Below, piece by piece: positions 19,476-25,211 of a DNA stretch of 25,211 nucleotides. The notes under the pieces are model-generated. The model was not told where the DNA came from, searched no databases, and saw only the letters and a program-made list of their open reading frames with translations. Every line of letters begins with the position of its first letter. The first letter of the stretch is position 1. Source of the DNA: an uncultured Oscillospiraceae bacterium (GTDB taxonomy: Bacteria > Bacillota > Clostridia > Oscillospirales > Oscillospiraceae). The stretch covers positions 1 to 25,211 of the forward strand of contig CAJTLI010000005.1 of NCBI GenBank assembly GCA_910577525.1, written 5' to 3'. Both the position numbers and the translations under genes were made by a program.

Positions 19476-20789
19476 TTAATTCAGCCGCTGGAACCCCGTA
19501 TGACAGACCGGACCGTCGATATGCTTCTCAACTGGTTCCCCTTTTTTCAGCAGTCCAGCAATCTGCTGGAACACCTGCCCGCAGGCCGTCAGGTAATCCT
19601 CAACAATCTGCTCCGTATGCGCGAGGGAGGCGTAATAGCCCGTATAGGCCAGGTATCCCTTACGCAGCATTTCCTGCGTAAAATAGGTCTTACAGACCAG
19701 CTGTTGGTCGTTTTCAAACGCGAAATGGCTTAGTGGGTATATGCCGCCAATTTCAATCGGAAGCCCGGCGGCTTTTGCCTGTTCCGCCCATCCCTCCTGA
19801 ACCCGCTTCCCGGTTTTCATCAAATACGCCGGAACGTCTTGTCTGCGCTGTTCCTGGATTGATTTTACCGCTGCGGCCAAGGCAATCCGCTCCGTCCAGA
19901 ACGTGCTGCTGATAAAAGTGTCCTGGGCCGCGGACATCACGTCCCGTTTGCCGATGACAGCCGCCACGGGGTAGCCGTTAGTCATGGCCTTGGCGAACAC
20001 CGCCATATCCGGCTCCACCCCCAGCACCAGGTGGCTTCCCCCGCAGCACATTCTGAAACCGGAGGAGATTTCGTCAAAAATCAGGGTGACACCTTCTTGA
20101 GCGGTCATCCGGCGGATCTCAGCCAAGAATCTGTCCCGGGGGTAGTCATTCCGGATTGGTTCCATCACCACGGCGGCAATCTTCCCCCGGTTTTCCTCCA
20201 TCAGCCGCTTGAATTCGTCCAAGCGGTTGTAGTGGAAGATCAGGTTGCTCCCTGCCAGCTCCCTGGGCACGCCGGCAGGCTCCAGCCCCTGGAGATGGAC
20301 GCCCGCCAAAGGATCGCCCTTTACCAGGTTTGCAGCGAGATACCAGTCGTGCCAGCCGTGGTATCCGCAGACCAGTACAATATCCTTCCGAGAATGGGCC
20401 CGGGCAATGCGTACCGCCATGGACATGGATTCGCCTCCCGCCTTGGCGTAGCGCACCATATCCGCCCAGGGGTGGAGCTCCAGCAGCAGCTCCGCCAGCT
20501 CCACCTCCTCCGGCGCGTTCAGTGTGCACATGCCGCTCCGGTCGATAGCTTGCTTTGCCGCATCGTCCACGGGCTCATAGGCGTACCCCAAGACGTTGGA
20601 ACCAACGCCCATCAAACCCATGTCATAATAGTGGTTTCCGTCCAGATCCCAGACCTCACAGCCCTTTGCCCGGCTGTAGTAGCTGGGCCATTGATCTGGC
20701 AGAAACATCTCCGGACGCTTGCTCAGCAACTGTGTGCCGCCGGGAATAATTTCCTTTGCCCGTTTGTACAGGGCTTGACCTTTTGCCAT
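19476..20789 (-). CDS. Class III PLP aminotransferase, GSA-aminomutase-like
   Basis: A fold-type I PLP enzyme resembling glutamate-1-semialdehyde 2,1-aminomutase, 437 aa. It carries the PLP site GYHGWHDWY (142-150), LIFDEISSGFR with Asp239, and the Schiff-base Lys267 in FAKAMTNG. AGGESMSMAVRIAR is typical. AAAGGAGG lies 8 nt ahead of ATG 20789. It is not the tetrapyrrole enzyme by context: it sits between two nonulosonate genes with gaps of 13 and 15 bp. It is extra to the textbook pseudaminic pathway. It may aminate a keto-sugar or make an amino-acyl group for the sugar. Similar genes occur beside SpsF-like and pse genes in Firmicutes, from memory; the substrate is unknown. Confidence 0.85.
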   Translation of the reverse strand: MAKGQALYKRAKEIIPGGTQLLSKRPEMFLPDQWPSYYSRAKGCEVWDLDGNHYYDMGLMGVGSNVLGYAYEPVDDAAKQAIDRSGMCTLNAPEEVELAELLLELHPWADMVRYAKAGGESMSMAVRIARAHSRKDIVLVCGYHGWHDWYLAANLVKGDPLAGVHLQGLEPAGVPRELAGSNLIFHYNRLDEFKRLMEENRGKIAAVVMEPIRNDYPRDRFLAEIRRMTAQEGVTLIFDEISSGFRMCCGGSHLVLGVEPDMAVFAKAMTNGYPVAAVIGKRDVMSAAQDTFISSTFWTERIALAAAVKSIQEQRRQDVPAYLMKTGKRVQEGWAEQAKAAGLPIEIGGIYPLSHFAFENDQQLVCKTYFTQEMLRKGYLAYTGYYASLAHTEQIVEDYLTACGQVFQQIAGLLKKGEPVEKHIDGPVCHTGFQRLN

Positions 20790-20804
20790 ATTTGATCCCT
20801 CCTT

Positions 20805-21572
20805 TTATAACTGCTCTGCGATTTTATCCTCACGAATAGATTTAGCCAGCCCCTCATTTCTGGCATACTTTGCGTTGATTTGGCTAAGCTTCGGGTTTTC
20901 TTGCACATATTCCAATATGCCGCCTGTCAGAAAATCCTCCTTGCCCTCCGCTATAAAATGTCTGTAAATGCTTTGTATCAAGGTGAAATCTTCCGCCTCA
21001 TCCAGCGTCCAACGCAGGTGACCAATTCCTTCTATCGGAGAACAGAAGTTTTGCAGGCGAAATATTTCCGGGTGTTTTCTGATGTATTGAGTCACATGCT
21101 CCCGCTCGGAAGCCATCTGTGCCTCATGCCAAGACCTCTCCAACGCCTCAAACCGGACAATTTCCAAGTCCAGTCCATCTGGTAAGGTTTCATCGAAATC
21201 TGACAAATAGTCCGTATTCGAAGACATGGCAGATAGCGCACGATCCAACAATTCCCAGTCAAAGCAGGGGCAGTCCGCCGTGACGCGCACGATATAGTCC
21301 GGTTTGACCAGCTTTGCCAGTTGGTAATAGCGGTCCAGCACATCGTCCTCTGCCCCCGCGAATACCCGGACGCCCAGATCTGCGCATAGCCGCAGTACAG
21401 GTAAATTCTCACGGCCAATAGAGGTCACAACAAATACCTCATTCACATATTTGCTCCGCCGCACCCGCTCAATCACACGCTGGAGCACCGGCTTGCCGCA
21501 TAAATCCATCAGGATTTTTCCCGGCAGGCGCGAGGAACCATATCGCGCCTGGATTATAGCTGCCACTTTCAT
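20805..21572 (-). CDS. SpsF-type cytidylyltransferase family protein
   Basis: A nucleotidyltransferase of the CMP-Neu5Ac synthetase/SpsF superfamily, 255 aa. It probably activates the nonulosonic acid with CTP, the role of PseF. The N-terminus MKVAAIIQARYGSSRLPGK is the nucleotide-binding loop (IIQARxGSSRLPGK, SpsF form). VRVTADCPCFDWELLD holds the metal-binding Asp region, and HLRWTLDEAEDFTLIQ is typical of SpsF. ATG at 21572 is chosen; the GTG at 21593 has no ribosome site, though the spacing of AAAGGGA to 21572 is long (11 nt). SpsF and PseF differ in their N-terminal loop, so the acid it activates, or even a role in glycosyl transfer, is not certain. Confidence 0.85.
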   Translation of the reverse strand: MKVAAIIQARYGSSRLPGKILMDLCGKPVLQRVIERVRRSKYVNEVFVVTSIGRENLPVLRLCADLGVRVFAGAEDDVLDRYYQLAKLVKPDYIVRVTADCPCFDWELLDRALSAMSSNTDYLSDFDETLPDGLDLEIVRFEALERSWHEAQMASEREHVTQYIRKHPEIFRLQNFCSPIEGIGHLRWTLDEAEDFTLIQSIYRHFIAEGKEDFLTGGILEYVQENPKLSQINAKYARNEGLAKSIREDKIAEQL

Positions 21573-21589
21573 GCAAATAAAGATCCCTT

Positions 21590-22288
21590 TCACTCACTAA
21601 ATTGATAAACATCATCTATATTTTCTTTATATAAAATGCTTACTGACGTGCGCTCTTGAATCTCAGAGAAAGACGCTACACCATTGTGGAAACAAGCCGT
21701 CCGTTCAATTAGCGAATAGCATGGGTCCGACAAAAATAATTTTGCATAATCGTATTTGTATGTAAAAAGACGCGGGTCATGTTTATTAGGGCGTTTAAAT
21801 GCTACAGGTGTTAGAAAATCATCTATAAGGAGAAGACCACCATGCTTTAAAACACGATCTGCTTCTGAAATTGTGCGGTGCAAATATCTGCGATCTGTGC
21901 AATAAAGGCAAAAGCCGAGCATCACAATATCGAACATTTCGTCCTCAAACGGCAGCTCATCAGAAGTACCTCGAACAAGATGCACGCTTATATCCGGGTG
22001 CGCGGCGGCCCATTCATTACCCACTTGTACTGCTTGTGCTGAAGGTTCGATGCCAAAGCCTTTCAGTCCATGCCTTTGGCACAAATACGCCAGGTTATAC
22101 CCCGAGGAGCACCCAATTTCCAGGATTACCCTACCCCTCCCATTTTTTGGAAGTCCAGTTTTGGACAAAAAGCCATCTAAAAATTGTGTTCCTTTGGATT
22201 GATATTCTTCATAAGGACGGTTTCCATCCCTAATAAACCAGGCATCTCCTTCTGTTTCCAGAAAAACATTCTTTCCATCTGTTTTCAT
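21590..22288 (-). CDS. Class I SAM-dependent methyltransferase
   Basis: A soluble S-adenosylmethionine methyltransferase, 232 aa. It shows motif I VILEIGCSSGYNLAYLC, the acidic end of the second strand (GFGIEPS), and post-motif I DELPFEDEMFDIVMLGFCLYC, then HGGLLLIDDFL. The N-terminal KNVFLETEGDAWFIRDGNRP and YEEYQSKGTQFL are typical of methyltransferases in surface-glycan loci. ATG at 22288 is chosen, with AGGAGG 6 nt ahead, over a longer open frame that overlaps the reductase gene. It is probably an O- or N-methyltransferase on the sugar or an acyl group. The gene looks clearly more AT-rich than genes on the left, so it may be a recent arrival. Confidence 0.85.
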   Translation of the reverse strand: MKTDGKNVFLETEGDAWFIRDGNRPYEEYQSKGTQFLDGFLSKTGLPKNGRGRVILEIGCSSGYNLAYLCQRHGLKGFGIEPSAQAVQVGNEWAAAHPDISVHLVRGTSDELPFEDEMFDIVMLGFCLYCTDRRYLHRTISEADRVLKHGGLLLIDDFLTPVAFKRPNKHDPRLFTYKYDYAKLFLSDPCYSLIERTACFHNGVASFSEIQERTSVSILYKENIDDVYQFSE

Positions 22289-22298
22289 CGTCAGCCTC

Positions 22299-23195
22299 CT
22301 ATTTTTTCCACAGACTGGGCATGACAATGTCCGCAGATATATTGCCGAACTGTACCTCCAGCTCTGTGGCCACATCATCGGGCAATTCCACTTGGAAGAC
22401 AGAAATATCCTCTCTCAGCTGTTCAAAACTACGCACACCGAACACCAGATGGGAGACAGCCGCCTGACGTTTGACAAAGCCCATCGCGAGCTGTATCCGT
22501 GTCAGCCCAGTTTCCTTGCAGAATAGGCTAATTTTTTGGAGGATTGGCCCGGCCTTTTCCCTCAGGAATTGTGGGACCTCCTCCGGCTCCATCAGGACAA
22601 GGCCTTGGATAAACGCGCTGCGGGAGTGCAGCGGAAATTTCCGCTCCTCCGCCAGGGCAAACACACCGTCATGGCGCATCCTCTGATCCAGTACGCTGTA
22701 CGGAAGCTGCAAAAAGTCCAAGTTATCCCGCATAATGCCAGTCTTGGCCTCGTCCGTCTCATAGACGGAAACGCCCACTGACGCTACGTATCCCTCGGTT
22801 TTCAACCGCGCCAGAGCTCCAATGATGGCGTCGTTGTACACATAGCGGGCGCTGTGGAGCAGGTAGCCGTCCAGGTAGTCCGTATGCAGCCTCTGGAACG
22901 ATTCCTCCAAATTGGACTTCATAATGGGGTAATATTGCTCCTCCGGGACATCATCCAGCAGGTTCGGCCGGAATTTGGAGATCAGCCGCACCTGCCGGCG
23001 GACGGGCGGGTTTTTCTCAAAAAATCTGCCAATCACATCCTCCGCCCCGCCGTAAGCACTGGCGGTGTCAATCGTAGTAATTCCGTTATGTACGGCGTAA
23101 TCCAGCATCTCCAGGCAGTCGGAGAGCGGAGGCCGCTTTTTTCCTCTTATGCCATAGTCCATTCCAAATTGAACACTCCCAAGACATAACTCCAT
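22299..23195 (-). CDS. Aldo/keto reductase family oxidoreductase
   Basis: An NAD(P)H-dependent aldo/keto reductase, 298 aa. The catalytic tetrad is seen as Asp43 and Tyr48 (TIDTASAYGGAED), Lys74 (LISKFRP) and His114 (YLLHSARY). GSVQFGMDYGI opens the barrel, and QLPYSVLDQR and SRSAFIQGLV carry later barrel strands. ATG at 23195 follows AGGAGAGG by 7 nt. It ends as TAG overlapping the ribosome site of the methyltransferase. It lies between pseB and the methyltransferase. It may reduce a keto group on a sugar nucleotide or acid precursor; this is not part of the known pseudaminic route. Confidence 0.88.
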   Translation of the reverse strand: MELCLGSVQFGMDYGIRGKKRPPLSDCLEMLDYAVHNGITTIDTASAYGGAEDVIGRFFEKNPPVRRQVRLISKFRPNLLDDVPEEQYYPIMKSNLEESFQRLHTDYLDGYLLHSARYVYNDAIIGALARLKTEGYVASVGVSVYETDEAKTGIMRDNLDFLQLPYSVLDQRMRHDGVFALAEERKFPLHSRSAFIQGLVLMEPEEVPQFLREKAGPILQKISLFCKETGLTRIQLAMGFVKRQAAVSHLVFGVRSFEQLREDISVFQVELPDDVATELEVQFGNISADIVMPSLWKK

Positions 23196-23236
23196 GTTTC
23201 ATCCTCTCCTAGTTCAAGCAAAAAACCGCTACAGAT

Positions 23237-24229
23237 TCAATGCCCAAGAATATGCGGCAACAATACCTGCAAATTCTCCACAGAGAGCCATTGATCGTTG
23301 CTTCCAGAGGAATACTCGAACCCGCGGGGAACCTGCTTTCCGACTGGAGCCGCTTTCACGTCATCCCACCAAGACATGTGCGGATAAACGACAAAATGCT
23401 TTTCATACTCATAAGTGTGGAGAGAGTCCTCCCTGGTAATCATCACCTCGTGAAGCTTCTCCCCTTCCCGGATACCCACTTCCTTCATGGTGCAGCTCGG
23501 GAGAATAGCCTTGGCCAGATCCGTAATTTTGAAGGAGGGAATCTTTGCGATAAATGTCTCGCCACCCCGGGACTCCGCCAGCGCCTTGATGACCAGCTGT
23601 ACCCCCTGCTCCAAGCTGATCCAAAAACGGGTCATCTCAAAGTCCGTGATAGGCAGCTCCGTCTCGCCCGCATCCACCAGGCTGCGGAAAAACGGAATAA
23701 CCGAGCCGCGGCTCCCAGCCACATTGCCGTAGCGCACAATAGAAAAGCGGGTTTCCTTCAAGCCGGAATAGGCATTGGCGGCAATAAACAGCTTGTCCGA
23801 CACCAGCTTGGTGCCGCCATACAGGTTGATGGGGTTTACAGCCTTGTCCGTGGATAACGCGACTACGCGCTTGACACCCATATCCAACGCGGTCTCAATC
23901 ACATTCACTGCGCCGCTGATATTAGTCTTAATCGCCTCATTGGGATTGTACTCACAGGCGGGAACCTGCTTCATGGCTGCGGCGTGCACCACATAGTCCA
24001 CGCCCTCGAACGCCCGGCGCATCCGCGCCTGATCCCGCACGTCGCCGATGAAGTAGCGCATAACCGAGTCATACTTCATCAGCCGGTTGCGCATGTTGAA
24101 CTGCTTGAACTCGTCCCGCGAGTAGATGATGATCTTCTTGGGTTTATAGTGCTGGAGCACATAGTCTGTGAAGTAGTTTCCGAAGGATCCAGTTCCCCCG
24201 GTTATCAGTATCGTTTTATTGTTTAACAA
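23237..24229 (-). CDS. pseB: UDP-GlcNAc 4,6-dehydratase (inverting), PseB
   Basis: The first pathway enzyme: it converts UDP-GlcNAc to the 4-keto-6-deoxy sugar with C5 inversion. It is a 330-aa extended short-chain dehydrogenase. It has GGTGSFG (11-17) for NADP, YSRDEFKQFNM, VHAAAMKQVPACEYNP, ALSTDKAVNPINLYGGTK (Asp128, Lys129, catalytic Tyr137 and Lys141) and VRYGNVAGSRGSVIPFF. These are PseB/FlaA1 signatures. It starts at TTG (24229), with GAAAGG about 10 nt upstream; the next Met is far inside. It lies 28 bp after the radical SAM gene and 41 bp before the reductase. FnlA/CapE-like dehydratases are related, but the operon makes PseB the best call. Confidence 0.93.
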   Translation of the reverse strand: MLNNKTILITGGTGSFGNYFTDYVLQHYKPKKIIIYSRDEFKQFNMRNRLMKYDSVMRYFIGDVRDQARMRRAFEGVDYVVHAAAMKQVPACEYNPNEAIKTNISGAVNVIETALDMGVKRVVALSTDKAVNPINLYGGTKLVSDKLFIAANAYSGLKETRFSIVRYGNVAGSRGSVIPFFRSLVDAGETELPITDFEMTRFWISLEQGVQLVIKALAESRGGETFIAKIPSFKITDLAKAILPSCTMKEVGIREGEKLHEVMITREDSLHTYEYEKHFVVYPHMSWWDDVKAAPVGKQVPRGFEYSSGSNDQWLSVENLQVLLPHILGH

Positions 24230-24257
24230 TATTATCTGACCTTTCTTTTCTAATGTT

Positions 24258-25211
24258 CTACATTTTTCGGAATCTTCTCACGCAATCCATGCAGCAGGGC
24301 TTATAATGTTTAATGCGAAGCGATTCGACTAATTCCTTATGAAAGGGACTTTCCCAGAATTCTTTTATGGACATATCCTGAAGGTAAAATTGCTGCCCGC
24401 AATCTTTATAGGCACAGTTACAGCAGGGCAACAGCTCACCGTTATATTTAATACTGAGTAAGCGGAAAGGATCCTTACAAACAAAACTTTCATCAACAGG
24501 TGCATTTACTGCGTCTTCAGAATAATCCACAAGCGTTTGGATATCGATTTTGTCCGCTACATTCTCCCATTTCTTTTTAAAGGCTTCAAGCTCAGCATGA
24601 TTTTCTTTCATATCGACGAAGCTGACCCGCAAAAATGGTAACCTTGAATTCTTCTTTTCGCGAATATTTAAAAATTCAAGAATATTTCTTTCCACAACAT
24701 CAAGATCTCCACCTCGGATCAACCTATATGTTTGAGGCGTTGCAGCATCTAACGATATAGTCAACCATGTGACTGCCAATTCCAAAGCCTTTTTAGCAAT
24801 TTTTTTGTTCAGGAGGGTACCGTTCGTTGCCAGCCAATAATCTAAAGGTTCTACCTGCGCAAATTTTTCCATCACTTCAATAATATTGGGATGAAGCAGG
24901 CACTCAGTAAATGAGCCCAGCCAAAGTGACTCAATATGCAGTTCTTTGGCCTCTTTTACGATTTGATCTACCAAGCTCATCGACATATGTTCATGGGTTT
25001 TATTATCGATGAAATTGAAGTAGCACATTTTACAGCGCAAGTTGCAATAAGATGTAAGCTGGATGTTTAATTGAAGTGGATGCCTCTGCTTTTCCATGTA
25101 CATTTCATCTTGGCAATCCCAATTTTTTCGGTATTCGCGATAAGAAATTCCTTTCAGCTCTGACAGATAACGATCGCAATCTGAAGTCGTTATCCGGTGA
25201 ATAGTCCCTCT
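24258..25211 (-). CDS. Radical SAM/SPASM domain protein, cut at the window edge
   Basis: An iron-sulfur enzyme that uses SAM to make a radical. CNLRCKMC (25046-25023) is the CxxxCxxC cluster motif. GSFTECLLHPN, WLATNGTLLN and WLTISLDAATPQTY follow the family pattern. The C-terminal SPASM-type Cys set runs from VCKDPFRLL through LPCCNC to PCCMDC, so auxiliary clusters are likely. An ATG at 25103 exists but lacks a ribosome site, and the frame stays open to the edge; the reading upstream (SDCDRYLSELKGISYREYRK) looks like protein. The true start therefore lies outside the window. It leads the visible operon and probably modifies the sugar or a peptide. The gene looks distinctly AT-rich. Confidence 0.85.
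   Translation of the reverse strand, partial: RGTIHRITTSDCDRYLSELKGISYREYRKNWDCQDEMYMEKQRHPLQLNIQLTSYCNLRCKMCYFNFIDNKTHEHMSMSLVDQIVKEAKELHIESLWLGSFTECLLHPNIIEVMEKFAQVEPLDYWLATNGTLLNKKIAKKALELAVTWLTISLDAATPQTYRLIRGGDLDVVERNILEFLNIREKKNSRLPFLRVSFVDMKENHAELEAFKKKWENVADKIDIQTLVDYSEDAVNAPVDESFVCKDPFRLLSIKYNGELLPCCNCAYKDCGQQFYLQDMSIKEFWESPFHKELVESLRIKHYKPCCMDCVRRFRKM

Noticed and set aside
15600..24229. Legionaminic or sialic acid pathway instead of pseudaminic
   Set aside because: PseB signature (inverting dehydratase), the MSANHxG and QTYTADT motifs of PseI and a PseG GSGH start fit the altro (pseudaminic) branch; no NeuC-like epimerase is present.
1..25211. CRISPR array, tRNA or rRNA genes, prophage genes
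   Set aside because: No regularly spaced repeats, no tRNA-like cloverleaf or rRNA stretch and no phage structural or integrase gene was seen on reading.

Overview
The window looks like chromosome of a GC-rich gut Clostridia, most likely an Oscillospirales/Oscillospiraceae member of the Flavonifractor-Lawsonibacter-Oscillibacter kind. The reasons are the GC-rich codon use, strong AGGAGG-type ribosome binding sites, clear TTGACA-17-TATAAT promoters, several GTG and TTG starts, and the mix of lipoproteins, an LCP protein and BlaI/M56 regulation. The genus is an inference from style, not from a marker gene.

Left part (1-14.6 kb), GC-rich housekeeping and accessory genes. A NitT/TauT-type ABC importer operon runs leftward (binding lipoprotein, permease, short ATPase). 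A 161-bp MITE-like element with TTA target duplications sits exactly at the ATPase stop codon. A divergent LCP-family cell-wall ligase gene follows, then a secreted barnase-type RNase lipoprotein with its barstar inhibitor, facing left. Next on the + strand are a membrane-anchored, domain-permuted GH3 glycosidase, and a pseudouridine-breakdown operon: wHTH-PfkB kinase psuK, a previously uncalled 49-aa membrane peptide, and psuG. A DUF362 gene with a structured leader and a BlaI/M56 (BlaR1-like) sensor-repressor pair face left.

Right part (14.8-25.2 kb), one long leftward operon. Eleven tightly packed genes encode a nonulosonic (pseudaminic-type) acid pathway. In transcription order they are a radical SAM/SPASM protein (cut by the window edge), PseB, an aldo/keto reductase, a methyltransferase, an SpsF-type cytidylyltransferase, a class III aminotransferase, PseC, PseI, a hexapeptide acyltransferase, PseG and a PHP phosphoesterase. 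PseB, PseC, an acetyltransferase, PseG, PseI and a CMP-activating enzyme together complete the route from UDP-GlcNAc to an activated nonulosonate. The aminotransferase, reductase, methyltransferase and radical SAM protein are extra to the textbook route and suggest a modified sugar or decoration. Base composition drops visibly in some of these genes, as expected for a mosaic, horizontally exchanged surface-glycan locus.

The best leads for something undescribed are the expanded nonulosonate operon, the lipoprotein barnase/barstar pair, the small psu-operon membrane protein, the M56 sensor with an unrecognised ectodomain, and the MITE at a stop codon.
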